Assembly: GCA_950295325.1 (NCBI GenBank) | Contig: OX485809.1 | Span: 34,362,144 to 34,426,143 of the forward strand | Direction of reading: 5' to 3' | DNA: 64,000 nucleotides | Source of the DNA: Polytrichum commune | Lineage: Eukaryota > Streptophyta > Polytrichopsida > Polytrichales > Polytrichaceae | Part shown: one piece after another, positions 37,339 through 50,400 of the stretch | How positions within the stretch are numbered: position 1 is the stretch's first letter | Layout: each line of letters begins with the position of its first letter | Notes under the pieces: model-generated | Databases searched by the model: none | What the model was told of the DNA's origin: nothing | Seen by the model: the letters and a program-made list of their open reading frames with translations, nothing else | Translations under genes and position numbers: made by a program

Positions 37339-38200
37339 CTAAATGGTTTTTTCGCTAAATTTTCCTATTACTAATCTAATGATTTTTCTAAATCGCCTCA
37401 ATTGTGAGCCAAATTGCCGTTGGGGGCAATTTTGACGCTCACATAGTGCAACACACGTGGTTTCATCTTCGGAACATTCAAAAGGAATTGGTCTTGATAT
37501 ACCAAGTTTAACTTTGCACTTCGTTAGTATTGATGATAAATGACTGAATGTTTCTTCATTCAATCCAATTGTGTATAAGAACCCTTCACTTTTATATATT
37601 CTTTGGCTGGTATTTATAACTGGTCCTAATAAATTAGAAGAAAGAAAATTATGTGTGAAAATGCCACCAAAATTATGGACTACCTCAAATAATTCCAAAG
37701 TATTTGGATTCTACCTCTTTCCACGAGCATCTCCCCCATTATTAAGAACCGATAACAAATTAGAAGTTGTGTCAAATAAAAGATTATACAAGATAGACTG
37801 TTTTTTGAAAGCTCCACAATTCGTTGCCTTCCTAAATAACTCAGTTATTTCAAGAAGTGAACATTTAATCAATGTAGTCTTTAATTTATGCTGAGGATAT
37901 TTCTGAGCGGTTGTTGCTCTAGTCAACGTCAAATTTATCATAAAAATTTGGTCACTACATGCATTGGCTTTGCTCTCTCACTCTCTTGCTGAGGTAATCA
38001 ATTCCTCCCGTTGGAGATAATCGAAATGGATTCCCGATTGTATGGATCGTTCTCCTTTAGAAACAATCATGTCCCTTGAACGCCAAACTTTTCTTTTAAA
38101 GTCAGCTAGGGTTGGGATCAAGGGACACATGTTACAAAACATAATTGAACAATCAACATATCTAAAAATTTCTTTAATATGTAGAGTTTTACCATTTTTC
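37339..38200 (-). pseudogene. Degenerate transposase-like gene, 5' part
   Basis: Minus-strand frames at 37941-37711 and 37698-37339 are the upstream continuation of the gene whose 3' part lies at 31380-33340. They read HNFGGIFTHNFLSSNLLGP, then a basic RQFGSQLRRFRKIIRL stretch just before the insertion. There is no complete frame and no recognised domain. Continuity with the 3' part is inferred from orientation and from the insertion between them. Confidence 0.45.
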
Positions 38201-38539
38201 TCTATGTGCTGTGAATAATGCTTCAGATGCCCAACTTGTTTAGAACAAAATTGCCACCCACCTGACCGACGCTGCCCGGCCTAGTCTGCCCTTGCCCGGG
38301 AGGAAGGAAAATCGTGCCGCCAATAGTGTGGAGGGTGGGATTTTGGATCCAAACAATGGGAATCATTAACTAAACTTCGACACCCAAAATTCCTCAAATC
38401 CAACTTTAAAATTGTTTATTTTTTGTAATATGCGAAATGAATATGGTAATGGTTTTTTAAGCATTACTAATAAATTTTGGAATTATATGTTTTTTTTTTT
38501 ACTTTTGTTAACATTGCAGGTTATACTCTTATGCGACAA

Positions 38540-40325
38540 ATGCAATGGAAACGGGTGAAGATTGAGGAACACGTAAAAAACGCCTATGTCATTGTAAACG
38601 GTGTAGGGGACAACATTTTCGGCTATTTCATATTTGTAATAAACATGAAATTCAATATGGCCTTCACATTGAGGTATCGAGCTCTTCAAATTCGCAAGAC
38701 GATATATCTTCATCTTCAACAAATTCATCACAAGTATGAAATATATTTTGGTATAATTTGTTCATTTAAAATTTTTACAGTTTAAAATAAATAAACCTTC
38801 TTGTATTCAAAAGTTATTTTATTTTCTAATAAAATGAAATGTGTAATATATATATATATATATAATTTAAAACACAAAACTACAAAATCAAAAGTCCAAA
38901 TATGTTTGCATTTCAGGGTTTTTTACAAGGTTTTGAATAATGATGAACATAATACGAATATTATGAACATATAGTTGAAGAACATGATGTCCCTCAATCA
39001 CAAGAAAGAGATTTATCAATGCCTTTGAAAAATGAGGATTTGGAGACTGAGTTCATTCAACCACCAATATTAGTCCCACCTAATCCAACATCTGCACCAA
39101 GTATTATGGATTCTTTGTTACAACAACCTCTGTACAAGGATTGTCAATTGTCAGCATTACAATCAAACATATTGTTGTTAAATTTGTAAACATATACTAA
39201 TGATCCAACGAGAGTATAGATGATTTATTAAGGTAATTAAAATGATTTATTTAATCTTTTATTATGAAATGATTTTTTTAAGATATTTATTTATTTATTT
39301 AAAATTATTTATGATTGTGGGTTGTAATATGTTGTTGCATCAACATTGTTCCATCTGACAATCATTATCCTCCGACACATAGAGAGACCATCAATTCACT
39401 AAATCATGTAAAACTTCCTGTGCATATTATTCATGCCTTTAAAAAAAATTGCATTCTTTATTAAAAAGAATATGCAAATTTGGAAGTGTGTCCAAAATGT
39501 GGCATCTCATAATATCGTCACAGTTGAGGCAAAACTCGTGTGCCACACAATGTGTAATTTTAATATATTGATTGGTGTTAAAATTGCCTTGTCATTTTCA
39601 TGAAAGTTTTCATTATTGAAGCATAAATATTTTTTCTTATCGAAGCTATGGAAAGTATTTTTTTCAATTAATATTTCATTTTTCCATTTTATTATGTGAC
39701 CTATCAAATTTATATTAAACACAAATATCATTTCTTTGTGGAACTAATTGTGTGTGTGCATATTGCATATGCAGGTTTTACGATATATGTCTAATATTCC
39801 AAGAATCAAACAAATGTTCTTGATTTTATCTAAAGTTAAACATTTGGATGCTCACATTCAATACCGAAGTAATGATGAAATTTTAAATGAAATTTTTGAT
39901 GATGAAGCAATTAAATAATTTGAATCTCTGCCATATCATGATTTTACAGCTAAACCTCGAAATTTTAAGTTCATGCCAGCTAGTGATGGTATTCAACCTT
40001 TTTCTGACAGATCCACAAATAATAGTGTTTGGCCTATGACTTTGATAAATTGTAATCATCCTCCACATTTGGCCATCAAGAGTGCATTCATGATAACTTG
40101 TATGATTATTCCTAGTAAAAAACAAGTGAAATTTTTCTATATATATTTGAGGCCATTGTTGGATGAATTCAAATTATTATGGTTTGAAGGTATCATGGTG
40201 CATGATGCTTCTAAACCACATGAAGGCGAATTTCGATTGCGAGCTTTGTTGTTCTCTACGTTGCACGATTATCCTGGCCTTTCAGTTGTTTCAAGTACAT
40301 GCTTTAGATTTAAAATTATGTTTTT

Positions 40326-40366
<41 letters not shown>

Positions 40367-40400
40367 ACCTATACAACCTTCATTACGTAATTTAAATTTC
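38540..40400 (+). pseudogene. CACTA (En/Spm) TNP2-type transposase relic
   Basis: Decayed exons of a plant CACTA transposase lie in order. At about 38570-38740 (frame other than the longest open one) a Cys/His N-terminal segment reads LCHCKRC...HICNKH. At 39405-39520 the segment IIHAFKKNCILY, a TAA, then KEYANLEVCPKCG matches the conserved zinc-ribbon-like block. From 39775 VLRYMSNIPRIKQMF, another TAA in IK-stop-FESL, and then SDGIQPFSD, SVWPMTLINCNHPP, LAIKSAFMITCMIIPS, IYLRPLLDEFKLLW and FRLRALLFSTLHDYPG follow the Transposase_21 core closely. The stops make it non-functional. Terminal CACTA repeats were not found. Confidence 0.85.
40330..40362. repeat. (AT)n microsatellite
   Basis: An uninterrupted TA run of about 16 units lies immediately after the TNP2-type block, in what would be an intron of the old transposase gene. 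Confidence 0.9.
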
Positions 40401-41890
40401 AATACACCAATGCTAAGACAAAGGTTTAATCAAGTACTCATAAGCATACCTGCTCGGGTTAGCAACGATGCTACAACCCGAGTAGGTATATCAGAACAGT
40501 ATGAAAATGACAATTATGATGATGTGGAAAGCGGGCCTAGCGCTCCGCCAAATACAATGTATGCGGGGACGTCCTCTGATTATATTCATAGTAGAGAGGA
40601 CGAAACACTGCACAAGGTCATTTCACAACCAAAATCGAATTCAAAACCTTATAAAAGAAGTAAACTAAACATAGATTGTTTTGGATTTCCGGCCGGTGAA
40701 AATAACAAAGTTTTTTTTATCTCGAGTGAGGACATTAGTACATCATTACTTGAGAGATGTACATGTCAAATGGATTGTTTTTAAAAAAAATTCAGCTTCT
40801 TCTAGCATTATGGGAAAAATGAGGAAGCAATTTCCTGGATAATGAAACGACGCTTGTGTATATGCTATGATAAGTAGCATACGACGTCAAAAAATGTGCA
40901 AGTTGAGAAAGCTCGCCATCAGTGGAGGTAAGTTTATGATTATGTTTATGATAATTGAAATTTTATATCTTTTATTATTGCTTCAAGAATGTGAGATTTC
41001 AATGAATTGATTTTTTATATAGGTGAAAGGCCACCTAATTGTACTGCAACAAACCTTTTTTTATTCGAGAGGCCAGAGAGCACGTTCGAAATCCAACCTG
41101 GAATGAACAACAACGGAAAGCCTCTCAAATTCATTTAGGTCCTAGGTCCAAATTTGAAAGCGGCGGAGCAAGATCTTTTGCTCGAAAATTTGTAAGTTTA
41201 TTAAATCCTAAATTTATTTTTACGTAGTTTTTTGAATAATATGGTAATTATTCCAACTGATTTGAATGACATTGTTTCTTACCAGGAAGAGATGTTTGGG
41301 GTACAACCGACTACGGAGCAAATTAACAAAGCCAAATTGGTTGGCTTGAAGGAGTTTTTTAATACATTTGATATAAGTGAATTAGTATATAAAGAAGCAT
41401 ATTAAACTTATAGAAATGTAAATTCGGGTTCGGAAAGCTGGTAATGAATATTTGTTTTGAAAGTTATTTTCACAACTTGTTTGTGAAGGCATTGAGTTTG
41501 TGTGCCTAAAATCTCAGTTTTTGAATAGGTTTTGACGAATGTCGGTTGTTGCAGAGATGTGGATTATTGGATTGTATGCTCATGCAGGGTTGTACGTAAA
41601 TACTTTACACAATTCTCTGCACAAAGAATATTTATTGTGTTCCTGCTTCAATTAACCCTTAAAACAAATTGCATAAATTCACTGCACATTTATTTTGTGG
41701 TTGATGCTGTCTCTTCGGCATTTTGTCGAGTATTAAAGTTCTTCCTCTCAAACAAGGGGTTGGTCTACAACAGGAGGTGATATGCAATGAGGTGCCCAAT
41801 AGATGCAAAAATGAATAACCTTGGTATGTTGGTTTTATCAGAGGTTGATGTTACCCACTTTGTTGCTTTCACCTCGAATTTGATCGGTTA
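40400..41890. other. Unrecognised coding-like fragments between CACTA relic and TIR-NBS pseudogene
   Basis: An open frame at 40410-40784 (Ser/Asn-rich, ending CTCQMDCF) and short frames at 41030-41170 (PNCTATNLFLFERPES) and 41285-41400 (EMFGVQPTTEQINKAKLVGLKEFF) look like former exons, possibly of the second CACTA gene. No family could be assigned. A 147-bp repeat lies at 41684-41830. Confidence 0.4.
41684..41830 (+). repeat. 147-bp direct repeat, copy 1 (partner 44269-44412)
   Basis: Both copies begin CACATTTATTTTGTGGTT and run through CTCTTCGGCATTTTGTC, GGGGTTGGTCTACAA and GGAGGTGATATGCAATGAGG to ATAACCTTGGT with about 90 percent identity by eye. They bracket the TIR-NBS pseudogene. Confidence 0.9.
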
Positions 41891-44265
41891 GGAGGTGGTG
41901 CAGTATGCATGTCACGTTTGATGACGGATGTTGGGGATTTCAAGATAGTCTTGACTTTTACAGGATCAAAAATCATCAACAAAGAGGTGCTCGAAAACAT
42001 GAGGTCACAGTGGTCATTGTGTTGGAGGGGTTCCCGACATCCAAGTGGCCCGTAACGGAGCTCATCAAATTCGTGGACGCTAAGAAATCAAGGCTGCTAA
42101 ATAAACCCAACCCTAACTACAACCCCAACTTGAGGATTGTTCCCGTCTTCTACAAAACAAGTCCAGATGACCTTAATAAAGATCTCTTGGACAATCTCTG
42201 GAACAAGCTGGTCAAAAAACTTGGAAAAAATGACACAAGGTTGAGGTTTGATGTGGAAAAATATGAAGAGGCAATTGGTCAGCTGTTAATAATCACCGAA
42301 CTGAAGAATATGCATGGAAAGAATGAAAAAAAGTACCGGAACGAAGTGGTGAAACAAATCTTGCAGCTTTTGCCTCCGGCATTACCAATTGATACTTCTG
42401 GCATTGAAGGTTGCGAGCGGCTGTGTTAGGTGTGTGTAAGTTTTATAAATCAAGTCTCATAAAATAAATCACCGGTTGTATATTAATTGCGTTGGACAAA
42501 TTTTGGGTGCAGTTGCAATTAATCAGTTTTTTTGTTTCATGACCTTTTGCTTGGTCCGTTGGTGGTGGTTACTCTCAGTGCATAATTGGAATGTTTGAAA
42601 GGAAAGACGTGGAACGCAAGGGAAAACCTGTGCAAAGAAATTATCTAGGTTTATTTGGCAGGGTAGGAATGGGGAAAACAATCATATGTTGTGAAGCCAT
42701 GTGCAATTTTTACCAAGGGCGATATATATGCTCTGAATATCCCGGGCGGTTTTGTTGTGTGAGGCTGGACAGTGAGAAATGTGGCGAGGGTAAATTTGCT
42801 GACAGGCAAGTTGCGGTCATCAAACACCGATTAGCCAGGCTAATGGCCGTAATAAAGCAATTGGCTGGGGTGCCCAAGAGCATGTCAACAATTATGACAG
42901 AATATGAGGTAATAAATAAGGGTCGTAAACTTGCGTTATTTATATCGTTATCCTTCTATGATTTGTTTGCTAACTTGTTTGTATACTTGTTTTGTTTGGT
43001 TTTTGAATACAAATGAGACGATTATTTACTTGTTTATGACAAGTTCATGCCAATTATAAGCTTCATGTAAGAGGCGATAAACTAACTATATTTTGCACTA
43101 TATTTTGCACTAATTAACGAAGTCTGGTCTGACTTCGACCTGGTTTAAAATCTCAATACGACCTTAGCTGGGATTCAATTGTAGGGTAACATGTTGAATT
43201 TTGTGGATGCACTGCAGGGCAAGACGTATTTAAGAAACCATTTGGATCACATGAAGCGAGTTGTGTTTCTGGTTGTGGATGATGTTTCGGTTACCACTCA
43301 GGACGAAGCGAAATGGTATGTGAGTTGCGAGTTTCAGACAAACAGTTTCGTGTTAGTGACATCCAGGCGTTGCGATCTTCTGGAGTATGTGCTAAAAGAT
43401 CAAATGTATTGCAAGTTTTTTCCCAATCTAGATCCTAAAGAAGCTCGATTTCTTTTTCTGTCCAATGCTGCTCCGAGCAAAAAATCCCTTGTGACATCAA
43501 GTGAAGCTCAAGATGTCATTGTGGACGATTATCTTACTTTGGAGGAGTTCGAAGTTGTGGAAGAATGCCTTCGGAGATGCTGTGTCAACAAAAACTTTAT
43601 TCCAAGGATGTTGGCCACGTTTGCTTCCTTCCTCAAGAACAAAGGAAGCATTATGCGCTGGAAGGAGTATGTCAATTATGCCGACAACGTCATTGGGTAA
43701 GAATAGGATGCTCTCGACGATACCTCAAAACTCATATTTCTGGACCTCGCAATTTTTGCCAAAGAGATGCGTTACACACACATGGATTTTCACGCCGAGC
43801 TAGAGTGGGAAGAGCATGATAACTCCAGGCTGCTCACAACCGAGTTCCTTGCCATGTTGCATGGTACACCGCGGAGAAGAAGGTTGGGTGCATCCTTATT
43901 CCAATTCAGTGATATCATCCATGGGCTTCTAGTATTAAAAGTACATAAATATTTGTTACGTGTGTTTTTCAATACTTTGGGGATGGTAATTATCTGTATC
44001 ACCTGCACGTGTCAACGACTTTTGAAATTTTGCAAAAATTTCAATTTTAGGAAGTTGTATTAAGGAGCCACTGTTGTATTGCAAGCATTTCGAAATCTAG
44101 GAATATTATGAATTTCTATGAACGTCCGGATGGTTATCCCCGGGTGACAAAATAGCTTACTGAGATCTGATTTTTGGTTCTAGATCATTCATGTGCAGGT
44201 GAAAGATCTGCAGCACTCCTTCCTGAATGACTCAGACATTTTGGTCTCCAAAGATTGCTCTGGGC
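41890..44265 (+). pseudogene. TIR-NBS disease-resistance-like gene, decayed
   Basis: The first block (41905-42427) is TIR-like: VTVVIVLEGFPTSKWPVTELIKFV and RIVPVFYKTSPDDLN correspond to the second half of a plant TIR domain. The second (from about 42575) is the NB-ARC P-loop: GLFGRVGMGKTI. An intron (donor at 42909, acceptor near 43184) leads to the third block. There the kinase-2 motif VVFLVVDD, RNBS-B FVLVTSRR and an RNBS-C-like FFPNLDPKEARFLF are visible. The ARC2-like segment DTSKLIFLDLAIF follows in the same frame, but only after TAA (43698-43700) and TAG (43704-43706). A TAG also closes the TIR block at 42427-42429. No LRR region is seen. Such proteins are cytosolic immune receptors, and this copy is probably dead. 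Confidence 0.8.
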
Positions 44266-44268
44266 TTG

Positions 44269-44412
44269 CACATTTATTTTGTGGTTAATGCTGCCTCTTC
44301 GGCATTTTGTCAAAGTGTTAAAGTTCTTCCTCTCAGATGAGGGGTTGGTCTACAATAGGAGGTGATATGCAATGAGGTGCCCAATAGATGCAAAAGTGAA
44401 TAACCTTGGTTT
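44269..44412 (+). repeat. 144-bp direct repeat, copy 2 (partner 41684-41830)
   Basis: This is the second copy of the repeat described at 41684. Here it directly follows a possible last exon of the TIR-NBS relic (44200-44268). Confidence 0.9.
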
Positions 44413-47400
44413 GTTCATTAGTGTTGCATGCTGACACCTTGAAAGTTTACCAATGTTTAATCCACATTGTCTGGAACATCAGAACTTTGTATCAAGTGTT
44501 TGGTGACTCACATTTCAATACTTGATTTCAATGACAAAGCACAATAACCTATTAGCTTGCAGTGACGCATATGTCTATCTCTCGGGGAGGTGACTATCGG
44601 AATTTTAGAAACCACGTGAGATAAAACATAGGGTCAATTTAATTCGTTGAGGGTAAATTTTATAAGTTTGTTAGATCTACCATAGCATTGGAAATATGTC
44701 CCCTACATGATTATATGTAAAATAAGGTGGTGAATAAATCCTTCATTTTAGTAATTAGTAGAAAAAAATAAGGTCATAGATATTGGATCCCCCCAAATGT
44801 ATGTAGTAGGATCAATAAAATAATATGGGTTTGACTACTTGGATGAATATTGTTTAAAATCTGTCCAAATTTGAACGAAATTAAATGCATTAGTATGGAA
44901 GGAATTGTTGTGGATTTTGTTTGGGGAAGGAATCTTGCGACTTCTCAATGGCCCTTGGGCTTGCTTAAGGTTTGGGCAAGCATAGTCGCGTGAAAGCGGT
45001 AGGTAAGACATATTTTTTGGAGCTTTATTCTTTGTTCCATAGCATTCACATATGGTGTTTCACAAGCACCGAAGATTCGGCTTGCTCCGCTCTCGTGCAA
45101 TAAAAGTCGATTTCAAACTCCACCTCTTTGATTTTCCCCTTCCATTGTCCGTTTTTTACGACATACTATTGATTTCCGACGCCCTCTTGAATGTGGGATG
45201 TAGAAAAATGAAGAGTTACAAGACCTGAATGTAAGCGTAAAAAGATGAGATGTTGATGATTACATCAATGCTTCATCTTCTACAGAGAGAATGTTGGGTC
45301 TTGGGATGGATTGTGGAGTGTATTTTATGCAGAGCAGTACGACAACTATCTCATCCACGGTTAAATCAGTTGTTAAGAGGACTAGGGGAAGACCTTCCAA
45401 AAATCTGCAACCTACATGTGTCCTCAATGGAGTTGACCAGGGCACATGGTATATATGACGAGTTCAAAAAATGAGACGGAAGGTAGGTACAAGGTGGAAA
45501 AGTTGCAGGCATCTCATTGACCGTCTTAATCAGGAGCTGAACAAAGGTAAATAAATAAGTATTGCCATAACCGATTTTATGCTTTATCTTAATTATTTTA
45601 GAATAGTCCTTGGACACTTCAAATTCAAATGTGATCACTCGGATTGTATTTGGGTTGATGTAGATAGGATAATTTGCACAGTGACTATGTCATTTGATGT
45701 AAAGAATGATGTCTTTGAGCTTGATCCGGTTGATGAGAATTCCTTGAATGAGTTTGTTGAGAAATCTACATGAAATTGATAGCGATGTAGGATATTGGTT
45801 GTGACCCTATACCCATAGCACAAAATAACTAATTTTATTTTCTAGTGTACAAATTATGAATGATTGTTGTAAAATATGTTTTCTAAGTTAGTAGGTGTTA
45901 TTTAATCTATGAAATTCTCTTGCTTCATTCAAAGATGTCATTTATTAATGAGCATTGGATGGTTGAAGTGATAAGCATGTATTTGTCTTTTCAAATGCAT
46001 GAAGATGATGAGTTAACTCTCAATCCAAATTCGGAAGAAGTTAGGTACTATGTACTTTTAAATCTTAAAGTTGTACATTTTCTTTTTATTTGGTCTTTAA
46101 TAGATTTTTGATTGAGCATCTTCAATTTTCTAAATTTAAAACCTAAGTTTTAAGTCATGAAATTATGAGAATTAATATTGGCTTGTGGGTCATTCTTCAT
46201 CAGTTTTTATTGTTGCTCTCGCTTGTTTTGCTAGTAGTGTCCAATATGCCAACATTCTATTGATTGCCCTTTTGTTATAACAACCTTTTAGAGATGATCG
46301 ATTGGTGTGCTACAACATTTGGCAACCTCACCATGGTAGACTCGGAGGATTGCACTTTGCCTTGAAGGAAGACGTGTTGGAGTGGTTAAAGACTTTGAAG
46401 GTTGCCCGCCTCATGCCAACAATTTGTTTTAATTATTCGTCATCATTAGTGTTAAACCTCTCCAAAATTTTTAATCTTATCATGACATTGTAGAGAATAT
46501 TGACATGTACCTTAACATATATTAGAGGGTGCATAGTTTTATCCTAACCCTCCACATTGTAAATATTTGGTACAAGGTTGAATATGTTTGTAAACACAAT
46601 TAAAGTAAATGTTTTCAATTTTTGTATTTAGCTTTCTTTCATTTGAATGCAATCTTTTGTTTTGGAGTATATAGTCGTGCAATTTTTCATGTCTTGTGAT
46701 AATTGATTGTATTTCTTGTTTTGTTTTATCCGCGTTTACAACTTGTTTATGTTAGCTTGTACATTTTGTTATCTCCATGTTTATTGGTAATCTTTTAACT
46801 AGTATTCAAGTGCTATTGGTTGTATTTTGAATGGGACTTTGAATGGTTTAGCATTGGTATAACTAATTAAAACCGATTGAATGACAAGATGGAAGGTATG
46901 GACCGTTTGTTGCTAACATAGTCGATTTTGCAATGCTATAGTATTCCGTCCACTATTTGGTACTTGTACGATTTATTAAAAAAAAATGGTGGCAAAAAAT
47001 AGCCTCTCTAAATAATTACAAATAAATATAGGGTGCTAAAAAATATGTCAAAGTAGCTTTATATCTACAAATAGGGAGGAAAAAAATATTGAGAGGTGCA
47101 TAAATATCCCCCCATAAAATACCCCATTATCGCACGTGGTTACAAAATGTAAGGGGGTGTGATCCCCCCGTGGTCTATCTACAATTAAACTATAAATTTG
47201 TAAAACATCAGTTGGTGTACCTTCTGTTAGAGCTATGTGAATAATATTCACACAATCATAGCATTTGATTTGTTTGTTTTTGTCATGCGTTGTAGTATTC
47301 GCTTCCAAAGCCAGAGGGAGGCAGGCAAGGAGCAGCTAAGAATCCTATTTTACGTGAAGACCAACTGCCACACAGAGTCCTTCATCCAAAGCAAAAGAAA

Positions 47401-50400
47401 TCATATGTTGTAAGAATCTATTAATGGGTTTGTACAAATGCAATGAATACCCTTACAACTATGTTTTTGCGGAGTCTTTTTAAAGTACAGGGCACTAGAC
47501 GTCACCATGTCAACCCACTTGTCTATTGCACAACAACCTTGCTAAGGTCATTTGAAAATCTTAGTATAATTGTAGTGCACCCCTCCTTTTATTCAAATTA
47601 TAACTTGTGAAGGTTACTAGGGATAGATTTGGGTTGCAATATAGAATCAACGTTTCCAAACGCCTGCATATAGAAACAAATGTATCAAATAGGGTTTTTC
47701 TTAACAAGTAGATTAATTGTATCAACTGTTTAGTTTCTATTCTTGTTCTCTAAAGTTGACAAAAATCTACACCATAAACATTGGTATGGACTCCATAGTA
47801 GTGTCATTCACCACACTGAGGTACATGCAAATTTCATATTTGTTGTATACAATATCTATATCCTGGACACTATTATGAATGTAAATTATGGCTCTCTTTA
47901 ATTGGCAGGATGGCGATGCATTTGTGACGATGGACACTGTTTTCTTGGACAACAAATCTCAAATGTTTGGGAAGAGTCCTCAAGTGCAATAGGCAGCTGC
48001 AGTGTATGGAGATCGGCAAAATCCAAATGAATACAGAGTGGCCCGGAAGCACTGATGTTCATGTTTTCTTTTGTTCTAATAATACCATGTGTTATTTACT
48101 TGAAAAATTGGGCACACAGTGGCCAGGGATCGAGAAACAAAAGGTGCTACAAGTGGATAATCCTGGAGTTGGGATTCGCTGACGGGAACACACGGTGCCG
48201 GATTGAAATTGTAGATAAATTCAGGCCACTGATGTGCTTCATGTACTAGTTTGTAGGCCTCTAGATTACAAAAGCATTGAAACATATTTGCAACAATTTT
48301 GCATCAGTTTTGCAAAATTAGTTGTATTATATCACATGTGTATGATACTCCATTGTATTGTATACATGGTTTTCCAATTTACATGTATTACAAAAAAGGA
48401 AGTCAATAAATTTCATTTTTAACATCAAATATTTCACGTTCTTTACTATGCAATTGCGGATGATATGATTTATGTGGTAGAAAAAATCACATAGAATGTG
48501 ATACGCTTTTGTTGGCAACTTCCTACAGAATAACACCGAATTCATATGATAAAAGTTTAAATACTAATGAAATAATCTTTCAAAAACCCTACACAATGCA
48601 TACGTTTTTAATTTGATTGCATAATGATTGCATATTGTTACAAGAATGTCAATGAAGAGTGTGGATTGTATACAACCAATGTTGTCATTATGAATGTAAT
48701 GTTGTGGAAGTATGTGAAATACACATGTTCAATTAATGAAAAACTTGGTACTAAACAATTCACAATCAATATATAATGTATTTAATGTCTGAAATGCAAA
48801 TGAGTTTGATTTGTAGACATAACGCACAAAATCTGTGGATGTTTTATTCTTCATTTGTTGCAAAGGTATATTTTCAACATGATTTGTAAAGCACTACAAA
48901 TGCATTTCAAAACTATAGCTAAGCCGTTGCAAAACCAATACAAAGGTAGGCAAAATATGAGCATTTCTTTCTACATTAGCAACGGTTTTTAAACATAGCC
49001 ACAACACATTTTAAACGCCACTTTTGCAAACGGTATACAAACAAGCTAATAAAATATTTGCAACATACTTGTAACAAGATTGCAACGCTTTTGAGAACTT
49101 GACACAAACATTGGGATTTCCAAAACCCACAAAACCGTTGCAAAAATGTTGCAAGAATATTACAATTATGTTGTAATGTATGCCCCTAGGTACTAGTGAT
49201 TGCTGAACATACAAGCAAATGTGATCGTGATGAGCTCGATCGCGAGCACCAGCACCACAAGAGTTACATTAGTAGGCTCGGCAGCAAGTAACCCGCTTTT
49301 AATGCTTCTTGCATTCTTCTCTCATAACGGTTCATCAGACTGTAACATGAAAGAAGATCACGCATGAGCAGACACAAAAGTAGCAGGGACATGTCGTGGA
49401 TTTTCAACTCCACTTCACTATTATGAATTCCAGCTTTCAGGACTGAATTCAAACAATGACAAACAAATCACAGGAACTAGCTCACAACTCTACAGAAGAA
49501 AAAGTGCATAAGCGATCGGCAAAGCATGACTATGGAACTTTGCAGGACCGCACTACCAACCTGGAGGATGAGCACATCCGCTGCAAGAAGGAAGCTTTAA
49601 CAAGGAATTAGGAAGCTCGCGACAGGCTCCTAAGACAGCAGATTCTAACACCAAAGTGAGAATTTGCCCCTTTTATACAGGCAGGAAGCGCCTCGAGGCA
49701 TCCTCGGGGATTGTGGGAGGCAAAAGCGGATACTCTCTGTCGACCTCAATTGGCGAAAGGCCGGTTGGCTTCTCCACATTTAACCTTCCCTAAATTTCAT
49801 GTTGTGCGAACATGTATCTGGATCGCACCCAGGCACAGGGCAATGGAATGTGACAGTATACATCATGAATAGTATCGAGAAGTACACTACCATGCAAAGA
49901 TTGACATTTTTTGTCATCATAAGTCTACTGATGAACATTCTGATGTTAAATTCAATTGTTGGCTCAATATCCTTATGATACGTGTATAACTTGGCATGAG
50001 TATGAGGTCATTGCGTTATAAATGATTTGTTAGAGATCTGAATGGCAATGGTCCTTATTCCAAACATGTAAATGCAGTCTTCAATTCACCATTCACGACT
50101 TCTTCACTGTAAGTCAACTCTCCAACTTGTATGTTTTTATACACTTTGGATTTGTGGTGAACCCCTTGGCAGGCATTTAGGAGTTGAGCGTATGGGACCT
50201 TCATGTACTTAGAAACAAAATTTGTTAATTCCTTTCATTTTGTGGTTCATTTTCTAGTATACAAGACATGGGACATATCATATGTTGTAGGTCCAAATTA
50301 TTGTGATTCACACAATTTGCAATTGAGTGAAGCCTATGAGGAAATTTTCTTCAAGTGGCGTACTTGTTTTGTCGTGCATCTCTCCCGTCACAAATTCACC

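Larger units (their letters stand above)
33644..37353. mobile_element. Large noncoding insertion splitting the transposase-like gene
   Basis: The decayed minus-strand gene is interrupted here. GCTA occurs at both edges (33640-33643 and 37354-37357), which could be a short target duplication. The insert is more GC-rich than its flanks, has no long frame, and contains a 24-bp perfect palindrome (34425-34448) and a 178-bp tandem array. I see no paired LTRs, polypurine tract or reverse transcriptase. A solo long LTR or a non-autonomous (LARD-like) element is possible. The boundaries are approximate. Confidence 0.5.

Noticed and set aside
33644-37353. Calling the insertion a complete LTR retrotransposon
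   Set aside because: No second LTR, primer-binding site, polypurine tract or reverse transcriptase was found by eye.
46980-47175. Second full copy of the 8-bp-TSD MITE
   Set aside because: Only one end resembles that family. No matching opposite end or target duplication could be located.
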